Of a stretch of DNA of 64,000 nt, positions 33,153 to 45,139 are shown in pieces. Source of the DNA: Polytrichum commune (Eukaryota; Streptophyta; Polytrichopsida; Polytrichales; Polytrichaceae); assembly GCA_950295325.1 (NCBI GenBank), contig OX485805.1:38241501-38305500 (forward strand), given 5' to 3'. A model generated the notes under the pieces. It searched no databases, had not been told where the DNA came from, and was given only the letters and a program-made list of their open reading frames with translations. The position numbers and the translations under genes are program-made. Numbering within the stretch: the first letter of the stretch is position 1; every line of letters starts with the position of its first letter.

Positions 33153-36100
33153 ATGTCTCGGAAATTACTCAGTTTGCACTTGGAGCAACAAGATGAGGAC
33201 CCATATTATGTGGGGGTTCCAGGTGATGAAGTTGGCTCCTCTAGACGACACCGTCGCAAGCGTCGTGCTCCAGTGCACATTGGGCATGATGTGGGTGGAA
33301 CATCTGCAAGTAATGACCCCCAACTTGTGGATTCCATGCCTTCTCCCCCATCAAGAGATCGGACCTATTTGTGTCCATGCAGGTTGTGTGCATCTATTGT
33401 TGGTATGCCATCATATTTGACTTTGCAAGAGTTAGAAGATCATCTCTCCAACCATGGGATGGCTCCAGCCCAATTGGTATGCAATTTCAAACCCGGTTTA
33501 ATGCAATTATTGAATGATGTCATTAAATTCTTTACATTATAAAATTTACATTTTTAGATTGAAAAATGTATTTGTTAGACTTAAAATTTACTACATGAAG
33601 TGTTCATTTTCTGTGTAGAATCCTGATGCATTCCCGGATGGTCTTCCGGGATATCTTGAAGAACTTACGGGTGCTCGCCCAAATGAATCAGCCGGAGTTT
33701 TTATGAATTCGATGTTCTCAGACGAGGAAGGTCACTCAATAGACGATGTCCTTAATGGGCAATATGACGATGATGATCCTCTTCCTCAAATCTTGGAAGA
33801 TTTTATGGAAACCAATATTCCTGACCACACCACAACAACCGGTGGCAACAATATTGGTGCCGATCCTATAGCCACCCCCCCTACTGAAGGTGACCGTTTT
33901 CTACATGAGCAATCCCAAGTGCCAATTTATGATGGTTCCCCGACTTGCATGTTGAAAGCTCTTGTCTTGATTCTACAATTTCAAGTGAACTTCAATATAT
34001 CCAATGTTGCCATCTCATCAATGCTGTCAATGATATCCAATTTTTTCTTACCTAAGCATCTTAACCCCATATTGCCTAAAAGTCACGCTGAATTAAGGAA
34101 ATTCATGAGGGCAGTGGGTTTGGGCTTTACTCACATTCATTGTTGCCCTAGAGATTGTATTCTTTACTACGGTAAATACAAGATGCGGGATCATTGCCCA
34201 ATATGCAAAGAAAGGAGATATAGACAAGACACAAAAGGAGTTCAAGTGCCCAGGAAAGTAAGTCACCGACCCCAATAGACCAACAATCGTATGTAATTTC
34301 ATTTCTTCATTTGTTTATAGTAATTCATTTCTTCATTTACCAATAATATTACAGTTCTCAATTTACTTATTAAATGTGATGTGCAAATGTCATGATAAAC
34401 CCACAACTGCTAAATAATTATATTTGTTGTTGCAGAAAATGATTTATTTCCCTTTGATACCACGCCTTCAAGCCATATTCCGTAGTCCCACACTTTCCAA
34501 ACTTATGGTGTGGCACGCTGCAAATAAAAGCAAAACAAGGATAATGAACGGACCTCAAGATGGACGTGCTTGGAGGCATGTTGACACAACATGGCCAGAG
34601 TTTGGTTCGTCCCCAAGAAATGTAAGGCTTGGTTTGTCAACAGATGGGGTGAATCCTTTCGGGCAACAACGAACTAACCATTCAACATGGCCAATCACCC
34701 TTGTGTTGTACAACCTGCCACCATTTCTTGCTATAAGGACTTCTTTCATTTTATTGTCAACAATAGTACCAGGTATTGCGCACGTGCACGAACACACATT
34801 AACTCACACACTTATTGATGGCGTTGCCTTACATTAAGACTTCTTTTTAATTAAGTGTAATTGTGAGTTAAATTTGGGAATTGAATGCGCAGGTCCAAAA
34901 CAAGTGAAAAATATTGACGTTTTCATGGGCCCCTTAATTGATGAACTCAAGTTATTGTGGAATGGAGTTCCCAACACTTATGACGCACACCGCAAAGAGC
35001 TATTCAATTTGAAGGCAATTTTGTTGTGGACTATGACGGATTTTCCAGGTATGTTATTTATTGATTTACTTTTCTTTGACTATTCCAATATGCACAATTA
35101 GGAAATGGTGGCTTAAAACCTGTATACCTCAACTAATATTATGAAAAGGTTTGTATATAGATATATTTAGTGTGTAGGGTAATGATAGTCGTCGGATGCA
35201 AATGGACCAGAGACAACTAGGTATTAATTTGATCTATCAATAATATGGAAGGATTCGATTGTGGTCTATTTTCAAGAGTACTAAAAATAGGCAAAATCTC
35301 ATCTACTTTGTGGATGAATTATTACATCCAATGAACATGGGCGTTAGTTAATTGGATGTGAAGGAGTAAAACACAATGAATTTACAGGGGGATAGATGGA
35401 TAAATTCGATATGAATATGGGACGTTTGTATTTGTCCCAGGAAAAAGTCCAGTCTCAATCAGTGCCCAAGAAGTTTTTGAGCATAGTCGATTGAGATCCT
35501 AGTGATTCTGACCTAAACCAGTTACATGTTCAAATATTCCTGTTTTACTATATTAGTTTGAGATATATACCATAAATTTCTCTAAAGTTCTTGGTAATTC
35601 TCCCGAAGTCGTGAACATCAACCGGTTCATATGCAACTAACCGCTGGTTCTTCCAATAGATAGGTCTCCATTCCCTGGATGGATGGATGAATTCGGTGCA
35701 AGTCTGGGACGTTCGTATTTGTCCTAAGAAAACGTCCAGTCTCAATCAGTGCACCGGAAGTTTCAATCAGTACATAGGTCTCTATTCCATGGATAGATGG
35801 ATGAATTCGGTATGAATCTAGGACGTTCGTATTTGTCCTAAGAAAAAGTCCAGTCTCAATCAGTCCCCACCCAGTTTTTGACCATAGTCGATTGAGATCC
35901 TAGTGAATCTAAACCCTAAACCAGTCACTTGTTCTAATAATCATGTTTTACTATTTTAACCTTGAGATATATACCATAGATTTCTCTAAAGATCCTGGTA
36001 ATTCTCCCGAAGTCCTGAACATCAACCGGTTCATATGCAACTAACTGCTGGTTCTTCCCATACATAGGTCTCCATTCCAATTCTGTATTTTGCTCTGAAA

Positions 36101-38735
36101 ATGTTCATGATTCACAAAACAAGGGATCATTTCATCATGCCTTTAGTTGGCAAGATTAACAGACTTCATAATCTAGCAAGGCTTGATAGTGTAAATTTAT
36201 GTTTGCGCCAAACAAACACAAGCTTTTGCGAATAACAAATAAATCTGATGTGCACTGTGATTGAATTAAGTGTTCCTAATTTCAGGCTATGTATTTACTT
36301 TTATATTTTAAATTTTAAATCATCTAAGTCATAGTTGGTGAAGTGCAGGTTTGGGTGTCGTGTCTGGTTTGGTTACTCGGGGTAAAAGAGCATGCAATGT
36401 GTGTGCGGACAATCTAACCTTTATAGTGAGTCCGCATTTGAAAAAAACTATTTATCCATCATTTAGACAATTCTTGCCACTTGCACACAAATGGAGGAAA
36501 CCATACTTTAAGAGGAAGTTCGGAGGTCATTTAAATAACAATCTAATTCCTGTGAGACCTGATGGACGTTATTGGATACGGCGTTGGAGACAAACTCGAG
36601 AAACAAACATGCCAAAAGATAGAAGAGGGATGAAAAGATTGTCGGCCTTGTTCACTCTACCTTATTGGAAGGTATTTATCTAGACCAAGCACCCAAAAGC
36701 TATGAAAATTGTACATAGAAATGTATTTATCAACTATTTATATTCCCTTCAACCTTTTGATATTTTCAATTATATTGAGTCTTAAGTTTGTGGGTAAATG
36801 TACAGGATCTTCTCATACGCCACTTGCATGATTGCATGCACATAGAAAAAAATGTTGTGGAAACAATGATGAAGATTTTTTCCAACGCAAAGGGGACAAG
36901 GGCTGATCGATTGGCAGTAAGAAAAGAATTACAAGCTGAAAATAAGTTAGTGAATTATCATCCCCGAAATGATGGGTCATTCCATAGAGCGTATTGGGTA
37001 TGGAGCCGTGAGGACATGGAAAAAAAATTTAATCGAATATCTTCGATTAAAACACCCACAGGTTTTGTTTCAAATCTTGCTAACAGAGTGACTTCGGATT
37101 ACAAGTTATCTGGCATGAAGTCTCACGACTATCATGTCCTTCTACAATTCATTTTACCTATTGTCATTCGGGGTACGTTGTCTAGGGAAATCAGAGAAGG
37201 CATCTACAGGCTTGTTACATTTTTGAGATGGATTTGTGGAAAAAGTATAGTTACCGAGGAGATTCCATTTTGGAAGGTAGAGATTGCAGAGATCATGTAT
37301 TTGTTTGAGACATGTATGCCACCGCATTTTTTCGATATTATGCCTCACTTGTTGGTACATCTTCCTGAAGAGGTGGAGCTAGGAGGTCCAGTGCATAGCA
37401 GATGGTTGTATTTCCTCGAGAGGTATATGAAAACTTTAAAATCAATGGTCCGGCAAAAAACCATCATGAGGGTAGCATGAGTGAAGGATACTTGGCCCAA
37501 GAGTCATTGTTTTATTTTGGAGAAATGCTCACGAGGATCAATCCCACCGGGAGACAAATTTGGAATGAAGACATGATGCCAAAGCCAAACAAAGTGATTT
37601 TGCCCAAAACACGCACAAAGAAAAAGTTGGATAACGACACTCACAAACAGGTAAACAAACACTCCCAAAAAATTTGTTAATGTAGCTGCCAATGTTTTAG
37701 TATATTTATATGTAACATACTTCATAGCTTATGCATTTGTACCCAATCGCAATATGACTTCAGATTATGATTGTTTGATATGGATACATTATGGGAATGC
37801 AGATTCATGAGTATCTTTTGTTTAATGAGCCCTGCATGGGTGTATGGGAGATTAAATACCGAAAGGAGAGAGCAAGATGGGCAAGGGAAAAGGTGAAACC
37901 GTTGAAATCATTTTTGGAGTGGGTTCAAGAACAAGTATTTTTGGGGTTAGTTGGAAATGAACCATTGTCTTCTGAAGTACAAGAAATAGTGAACGGCCCT
38001 AGCCAAGCCGCATACTACTATAAATCTTGCACAATCAATGGACGACATTACAGAATAGATTCGGCAGATGAAAATGCGCCCGTTACAACAGATTCAGGCA
38101 TTGCTACTCCTAGCTACATAGATTGTGTATCTAGGAAAAATGATCCCCGTAGCCAACGAGCTAAACTCCAATACTATGGAGTTTTGGAAGAAATAGTGGA
38201 GGTTCAATTGTCATCTCAACGGAAAGAAGTTTTGTTTAGGGGGAAGTGGTACAATACTATTGTTGGATCACATAACCGTGTTACCCAAAAAGAGGATGAA
38301 TGTGGGTTCATGAAAATCAAAAGTCGGTTAAATTTAGGTAATCGGGAGCCTTGGGTTAGCGCAGATACAATCACACAAGTGTTTTACCACCAAGATAGTG
38401 AGGATGAGGATTGGAGCTATGTTGTTGATGTGGAAGGACGAGGCTACATGGAGGCAACAACGATTCCTGGTTTGGTTCTAAATGAACCATTAGTGGAAAG
38501 CCAAATAAGGGAGTTGGCGGGAGGTTCAAATTCCGAACCCCTAATTCATGCTATGAGGAATTCACGTACAGAACCGGTTCCAGATGAAGTGGTGGTAGCA
38601 ATTATTGTGAATGAGGCATTTTTGGAGGAGAATTTGGCTGACACTATGAGGGAATTGGAGGCGGCCAGTAGCGACAATTCAGAGAGGAGCGATGGTGATT
38701 CCATTGAACGAGAGGATTCTGACATAAGCAACTAA
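33153..38735 (+). pseudogene. CACTA transposase, TNP2 type, nearly complete but frameshifted
   Basis: Seven exons with canonical splice sites: 33153-33476, 33619-34257, 34436-34772, 34893-35048, 36349-36671, 36806-37650 and 37803-38735. Order: N-terminal zinc-finger-like CPCRLC...HLSNHG; ILQFQVNFNISN with GFTHIHCCPRDCILYYGKYK and CPICKERRYR; RNVRLGLSTDGVNPFGQQRT (Transposase_21 core); GPLIDELKLLW; GKRACNVCADN; HDCMHIEKNVVETMM; the DUF4218-like LPEEVELGGPVHSRWLYFLE; and a C-terminal DUF4216-like LQYYGVLEEI...WVSADTITQVFY. TNP2 proteins bind and cut CACTA ends. One lesion stands out: a one-base frame change at the A-run near 37455-37465, after which KNHHEGSMSEGYLAQESL continues in another frame. 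It could be a real inactivating indel or a sequencing error. Confidence 0.88.
35060..36340. repeat. Large transposase intron filled by a duplicated dispersed repeat
   Basis: The intron between 35048 and 36349 is 1.3 kb, much longer than its neighbours. It holds two or more partial copies of one repeat: AGTCGATTGAGATCCTAGTG at 35488 and 35887, AACCGGTTCATATGCAACTA near 35620 and 36025, and GTATTTGTCC(T/C)A blocks at 35430, 35717 and 35830. Relatives occur at 39090-39385, 39830-40030 and 45540-45790. It encodes no protein. Confidence 0.75.
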
Positions 38736-38937
38736 CAGGTCATCTATATCTCATATTGGGCAACCCAATTTTAATTTTATTTATTTTAGGCAAACAAAGT
38801 TAAGAATTTCCAGAATTTTTAGTCATATTTGTTATGTATTATTTTCTGCCTAAGCAACTAGTAACCTACAGTAAATGTCTATACTTCTGTCTGACTGTCA
38901 AGTGACTCGAAATGTAACATGTAGGGTAACAGAATGT

Positions 38938-39025
38938 TATTTGAAAGTGTGCAGAACCTTCCTTTCATCAAATTCAAATCGACCTTTGAATTTGAGGAGA
39001 GGAAGGTTCAGCACACTTTCCAAAA
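38938..39025 (+). repeat. Foldback sequence resembling a miRNA-type hairpin
   Basis: Arms at about 38940-38978 and 38985-39024 pair over nearly 40 bp with few mismatches: GAAAGTGTGCAGAACCTTCC against GGAAGGTTCAGCACACTTTC, closing on TTTGAA. The loop is 6 bases. It lies in the CACTA 3' region downstream of the transposase. Confidence 0.7.
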
Positions 39026-39089
39026 ACATTTTGCCTATTTCTAGTCACGGCAGAATTTCAAACCCATCCACTTTATTGAGAGACCAGAT

Positions 39090-39385
39090 AAAAACCTAGG
39101 TGTCTCGTTTTCTACTGGTTTCATTTGCATCCGATTTTCCATTATTACCCTACACACGCCAGTGATCGGGGAGATTTTTGGACATAATCGGTCGAGATCC
39201 CAGTGTTTGCAAATCCAACCGGTTACATGTCGACATCCTCCGGTTTTCTTTTATTAAATTGGGGTTCATTCTATAAAATGATCGGTAATTTTCTTGCAAT
39301 CTCGGCCATGTACCGGTTATTTCTCAAACTCCAGCGGTTCATTTGTATCTAACTGCCGGTTCTCCCCGATCATTGACACACGCAA
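39090..39385. repeat. Dispersed AACCGGTT-type repeat
   Basis: Shares GGTCGAGATCCCAGTG, AACCGGTTACATG and GGTTCATTTGTA(T)CTAACTGCCGG with the intron at 35460-35660 and with 45570-45780. Non-coding. It is probably a short non-autonomous element that spread before or after the CACTA insertion. Confidence 0.65.
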
Positions 39386-39449
39386 TATATATGTACGCAG
39401 ACCTTGGGTTCCTAATATTTACTTCTTAAAATCATAACTAAACTAAATA

Positions 39450-39760
39450 GGTAGATTAGTGTTAGATGAAGATTAGTGTTAGAGCCAATAGTTACCCAAA
39501 ACACTAAATGTCACTTGAAAGTACTCATAATGTTAGAACACTAAATGTCAACTCTAACACTATTTGTACCAATTCTTCATTTGAAGATCTACAAAAAATG
39601 TCATCTAACACTAAATGCGCTTTTGTAAATATTCAAAGTTACCTATTGGTACAAATAGTGTTAGAGTTGTTTCATAGTGTTCTAACACTATGAAGACAAT
39701 TCACATTTAGCGTTTCCGTCGACTATTAGTGTTTCCAACACTAATACACGTATTTAGTGT
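39450..39760. repeat. CACTA right subterminal repeats with a 21-bp inverted pair
   Basis: Multiple AACACTAAATG and TAGTGTT words in both orientations. One pair is a perfect 21-bp inverted repeat: CTCTAACACTATTTGTACCA at 39551 and its complement ending at 39666. Such clustered inverted words are typical TNPA-binding regions. Confidence 0.7.
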
Positions 39761-40463
39761 AGACGAATATCCATTCACCCCTAAGTTTTAATCCGCTTCT
39801 ACATATATGAATATCGAATCCAAGCTTGTTTACCTTCTTGAATCCAAATCATGTTTACCGGTCTATTTTCTTCAAGACTAAAAATAGGCAAAACAATCCC
39901 ATTTACTTTGTAGATGAATCCTTACATGTCATTAACATGGGCGTTATTTAATTGGATGTGAAGGAGTAAAACAAGATGGGTGTGTGTTCAATGTGTAGGG
40001 TTAACATGGGGATGGATGGATGAATTCGATATGCAATAATCATCCACAACCACTAACAAAGGGAGATGAGTTTGAAGCCGGTTGTAGGCATCCACAAGCC
40101 GATTGGTTGCTTTGATATGCTCGGTGAGTTGTTTGGTAAATGAAGTTAAAGGCCCATGACTTATCAAATGTGCCACAATGGACAAATGAGTAAAGTGCAA
40201 AAAGGTAGGGAAAGGTCTAGGTAGAAAAAAGTGAAATTAAATTGGAGGTGCTTCTAAAGATTAAAAGGAGGGAGATAGGGTGGAAGATTGGGTGGGCCCT
40301 TCCACATCGTCCTCAATTTGCTTTTTGTCCCCACTAGTAAACCACCAAAGCATGGAATGAACCGCTTTTTGACTCCTCCCAAGACATTTATGGAGGCACA
40401 ATGCGGAGACATTGTTTGAGACATTATTTGAGACATTAACCCTTGAACTTTCTAGTAGTGTCT

Positions 40464-40578
40464 GCTCGTTAGCAACGGTTACACGTCCTTCTCTGCTCAC
40501 AATCCGTCCTTTTGCAACTACATTTGGTGCTCTTAGGTTGCAATTGAGACTATCTGCAGAGCTGAGGAAAGCCACCAT
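40464..40578 (-). pseudogene. Unknown reading frame, part upstream of the CACTA insertion
   Basis: The frame reads MVAFLSSADSLNCNLRAPNV, then VAKGRIVSREGRVTVANEQ, and continues in phase into 28311 when the CACTA element and one TCT are removed. The family is not recognised; a retroelement or hypothetical gene fragment are both possible. It is too short to say more. Confidence 0.4.
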
Positions 40579-40639
40579 GCATCATTTCCTACACACATCT
40601 GGCACTATAGATCTAGATCCCTTGGCCCAGTGACTATCT

Positions 40640-42525
40640 GATTGGCTTCCTGTTGTCTTGCCTACATCGCCCGATACTCTCTGTTAGTTTGCGAATGAAC
40701 TAGTGCTCGGATCTTGTGAATATGCAAAAGCATTTGGCAATGTGACAAATCTTAGAGAGCAATGCCTGATCTTCGGGTGCTTCGAGGCGTCCCTCTGAAG
40801 CAGACTGCACCGCTCTCCATCTTTGGTTTGATTTTTGATTTTAAAAAAGCGTTGCATTTTTATAACACGGTGTCTTGAGGTGACAACTATCTATAAGCAC
40901 TTGCAGGGCTTAGGGCCACTATACACACGAGCCAAAAGCCGTGAGCATGGAATTGTGAGAGCCCAAAAGAGAGTGTCCGAAGGCCATCCTAAGACAACTC
41001 CAAAATCATGCAGTGTGGTCACGGACTCTCAAGTGTAGTGTGAAGTCATATGTGACCAACCCTCAACCAAATGCTATTTCAATGAATTCCTATTCATGCA
41101 GATCCCCACACGTGATAAAATAAAATAAATCAACGGTTGTAAGTGTTCGGAGTGCCATGGTCTCCTAGTTTTGTGTTAGACCTACCTCCGAGAGGTGGTT
41201 TTTGTTAATAGTCCAAGTGACAATGAAACATGATCCATTTGATGCCATGTAGGAATCCATGTAGACTTTACATACATCTTGCATTCACGTACTCCATTGG
41301 TCCCTCAAGTGCAGTGTGAAGCAAACTTGGACCGGCTCCGCCTTTTCCACCAATGAGAGTGCTTGAAGTGTAATGGTCACGGGTCTCAGTCTCGTGTGTG
41401 AAGTGGCCCTCAGTCTCTTCAGAACATGGCTTGAAACTGCTGATTTTTTTTAAAAAAAAAGCATTATCTTGGATCTGATTTCTAGTTTTCCAAATTTTAT
41501 ATGTTCTCTTAGTAGAGGGGGGTAAAAGATCCTTTATTCTTTTTCTTTAAAAAAAAAAAAGGGTACTCAATGGTGTTCATTGCTTTAGACAGATTGCTTC
41601 AAATTCGTTCTAGAAACCACATTCGGAAGTGTGAACCTTCTCTGACTCACACACAGATGGGTATCAAAGGATTCCTCTCATGCCCTATTCCTAAACAGGA
41701 GAATTGGTTTAGGAGCAGTTGTTCAATAGAAGGATTTGTTTAGTTGAATGTAATCGATATTCACAAGATGTCGGAGAACTGTGGTGACAAGGAAGCTCCT
41801 CGCGAATGCATGTGACGAAACCCTCCGAAACAACTGTAACACTCACAAGAGTCCCAACTTGTCACCCAACCTTTGCGTGATAAAAAATTCATGAGACTCT
41901 GCTTATCATGGAATAATTTGATTGCCTCTTAATTACTTGCCTCACATGAACCAACCCATTTGCGGCCGCTCTGCCCGCTGCAAGTCTTGCTTATAGATCA
42001 GCCATTTCTAAATCACTTCTCATGCTTCCACAGAGATGATTAGTTGTTACAACACCAAGAGGAACAACATGCTTGGCAAGAGGACATCGAGACGAATCCA
42101 CTGTTTACCTATTTGTGTTTGAATTAGGAAAAGGTTTCCAACTTACTGAATTTGTTCGCAAAACAACTTATGTGGAAGCATTTTTTTCAAAAACACAAGT
42201 CACTGTGGACATACCTCAGTATTCACACCCTCGGTATGTGGTTATGTCTGGATACATGAACTGGCACCAAAAGGACACGTGTTTGAAAGAGATTGGATTA
42301 CGTGCTCAAAGTAAACTAACCATTTTATGTTCAATAGTCAACATGATTGGGGTACCTAGAGGACCACTTAATGAGCACGAGAATCTTCACTTTTGTAAAG
42401 AATAAGATATTCATATGAGATCCAAAAATGTCGAGGCATATGGCTATGGGCACGCTTTGGATTTGCCAATCATCTCGCACTAATTGTGTGTTTCATATTC
42501 TATGATAAGTGGATGGAGGTAGATG
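40640..42525. other. Intergenic, no gene recognised
   Basis: Short open frames (40835-41038 and 42073-42405) carry no motif I know and no splice support. Two stretches near 40990-41050 and 41310-41410 share words such as GGTCACGG(A/G)CTCTCA and GTGTGAAG, hinting at an old local duplication. Confidence 0.35.
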
Positions 42526-42529
42526 GTTT

Positions 42530-42890
42530 CTAAATGCTCTCTAACCTCCCTAATATCATGCCCGTGGCAATCAAAGTGCACGTGGTACTAAGAAGGTTTG
42601 TAGTGTTAACATGGATGTGTGATAATAGAGACTTCATGTAGCATGCGACATTATGAAATAACACAAAGTCAACATTGCAATAATGACAATAATGACACTG
42701 ATGACAACGTGAGGCATGCGAGCGCGTAGTTTGAATCCTCTTTTGATGGATTTTTTTTATGTCAACACGTGTGATATATGGGAAGGAAATGTGATAACAA
42801 GGAGGGGGATTCAAATTAAGCACATCTGTTCCCTAGGGTTTGGGATATAAGAGAGGGAGTGACATTACAGTGAGTGACATTACAGTGGAT
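42530..42890 (+). repeat. Dispersed repeat family, copy 1
   Basis: Three copies share, in order, AATATCA, a GCACGTGG/ACATTAAG block, TAACATGGATG(C/T)GTGA, AACACAAAGTC(A/G)ACATTGC, AATAATGACAAT and GGAAATGT(G/A)ATAACAAGGAG. They end at AGAGAGGGAGTGACAT. The others are 45830-46165 (inverted) and 61165-61490. At 42855-42895 the end unit GTGACATTACAGT is itself repeated. Non-coding and probably MITE-like. Confidence 0.75.
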
Positions 42891-42899
42891 GACATTATG

Positions 42900-44100
42900 G
42901 AGGTTTGGATAGGGAACTAGAGAGCCAATGATCTTCACAGTGATCTTTGTAAAAAAAAAGCAATGTAACTAAAATTCACCACATTCCACAAACTTGGTGT
43001 TGTGATTGACCGTGAGCAAAAGGGAAGATTAGGAGGAGCTCAAGCAGCACCCATACTGCCGGCATAGCTGACCATGATCGATTTTTCACCAACGCACCCT
43101 TCTTCATCCTCTTCATTAATTTTTCCCACAATTGGTTCTCTCAAGCTCCCGGAATTGGAGTAGAGGAGCCCATAACCCCTCACTTAAGAGATTTTGTGCC
43201 AGATCTAGAGAGGTGTAAGGCGGTGCAATTTTTCTCCATGTAGGAAGATAGAAATCATGAGGACTGTAATTTTTTGATAATTTTATACCTTATATTTAAA
43301 TTATTATGAATATTTGAAGCCAAAATTTGGTCCAAATACATTACCAATGTCTAGAGTTTGCCATAATTGTTCATTTTGAGACGAATTCCCTCTTCACTAT
43401 AACATTCAAAACCAAGACATGTGTCATGGTACTATTCGTTCCGACCTTATTGAAACTTAGTCTATTATAGTACTCATAATATACCAACCCTCCACATGAC
43501 ACTAGAGTTAAATATTATTGACACATTTAAGTTGTTTTTATTTTCACGTTGAGCTATTGCCTTCAACATTGCACTTAACCATGTCGCAAATCTAAAGACA
43601 AACAGAAACCATCATAAATATTTACACGTTCGTAAAGATTGGACCCGAAGGGGAACTCCATTGGGAACTTTGGGAACCTTCAAATCCCACACAAATGCTC
43701 CCATATAACCGGTTAAATTTCATTTCATTTCAAGGTTAGTCATCAAAAAGGGCTTGGAGTTGATGGATAGTACCGTCGGCTCCACTAGGGAAGGAAGAGG
43801 TAGGAGTTCGACCTTCCGTTAGCATCATCTCTTCCACAAGACCTTTTAATGAAGGATTGAGTTTGAAAAAGTTCATCCTACATTCATAAGTGGATGGAGG
43901 TGGAGATTTCATCCAACATGAAGTTTTTCAAGCTCTACCCGAGGTGAAGAGAAGCCAGAAGCTTGGGTAGCACAGTAGCCTTTAGATCTCTTAGATCGCA
44001 ATCGAAGTCTCATGTCTATTGCAAAACTACACATGGAGAAACAATGCTTTAAAGAGATCTATACACATTGACTCAATTTTGTAACCTACATCTACCTATA
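42900..44100. other. Intergenic, nothing recognised
   Basis: No open frame with recognisable motifs, splice sites or repeats was seen in this stretch. Confidence 0.35.
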
Positions 44101-44129
44101 GATGATTAATTTTCCCACCCTCCTTTAGA

Positions 44130-45138
44130 AGCTAGAACAACTTGGATATGATTGGGCATGTTATTTTAGATATTTCCATATTGCTTAGGAGTGATGGAAT
44201 AGAAAGAAGCTTGCACATGGTCCAACAATTGAAGCATTCCTTTGGCTTGTATTGAATATTCATTTAACTTCCATTTCACAAGTGCCACACATGCTCAATT
44301 GGATTTAGGTCAGGTGATTGAGGAGGCCAAGTACCTACATCAAAATTTGTATTGACAACCATTGCTTGACTAATTTTGCACTATGTTTAAGATCATTATC
44401 ATGCTCAAATATGGCAATAGAAGGGTTCAACATGTATCATTCAATTGTCTTCGTGACCTCATCTTGAAAAATGCTAAGATACAAAGCTTGTGTCAGCAAC
44501 ATGTCCATCTTGCATATGTAAGCCATGCCACGGGAAGTCATACAACCCCCCACAAAAATTACACCACCTCCATGGTTAATTATGTGACTCACATGATAAG
44601 CTTGTGATTGAGATTCTCCTTCCCTCACCTAACACCAAGCGCAACCATCAAACCGAAATCGATTGATCTTAGTCTCATCACTAAAAATCACCCTTTACCA
44701 ATCATGGACAGTCCAATCTTGATGACGTTGAGCAAATTCCAACCTGCAATGCACATTCTTGGCCGTGAGCAATGGCTTCTTTTACTTCTCTAATGACCCA
44801 AGACGTGCTTCATGAAGTGCACACCTCACAATGTTGGTGCTTATTACCCCATTCAAGTGCTCACTCAAAGCATTCCTCACCTCTACAACATCATCTCGTC
44901 CACCAACTTTGATGGCTCCTACACATGCTAGTCGTTGAGCAGGGGTGACACTTCTTGGGCATCCTCCTCTTGAAGGCTCCACATGAGGAACACACTCTTT
45001 ACGAATCCTAGAGCATGTGGATTGAGAGATATCCAACAATTTTGACACTTTATGTGTGCTAGGCCCGAGTAGCAACAGGGCTATAGCATTCAACCTCTTC
45101 TCCTTTGGTAATGCTCTCGTGGGCGAAGAAACCTTCAT
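44130..45138 (-). pseudogene. Tc1-like transposase, broken
   Basis: Read on the minus strand from an ATG at 45138: the N-terminal paired-type helix-turn-helix region LPKEKRLNAIALLLLGPSTH...SKLLDISQSTCSRIRKE; a second HTH ending STNIVRCALHEARLGSLEK; then KKPLLTAKNVHCRLEFAQRH and VIFSDETKINRFRFDG (first catalytic Asp); MTSRGMAYICKMD; and IFEHDNDLKHSAKLVKQWL (second Asp). A degraded third region lies near 44270-44330. Stops interrupt after LEK (near 44781), after HDW (near 44699) and after AWC (near 44629), with more downstream. Tc1 transposases insert into TA. The KKPLL...DWTV...RVIFSDETKINRF pattern recalls fungal Tc1 lineages from memory. Terminal repeats were not found. Confidence 0.85.
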
Positions 45139-45139
45139 A

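Larger units (their letters stand above)
28315..40460 (+). mobile_element. CACTA (En/Spm-type) DNA transposon, 12.1 kb
   Basis: The left end begins CACTACTAAG at 28315 and the right end is the complement of CACTACTAGAAAGTTCAAGG, ending at 40460. Both are flanked by the 3-bp duplication TCT (28312-28314 and 40461-40463), diagnostic for CACTA. Subterminal GAGACATT repeats occur at both ends (28330-28510 and 40400-40440), with AACACTAAATG-type repeats inside the right end (39450-39760). It carries a TNP2-type transposase on the plus strand, a second gene on the minus strand and a captured host exon. Removing it restores a foreign minus-strand reading frame. Confidence 0.93.
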
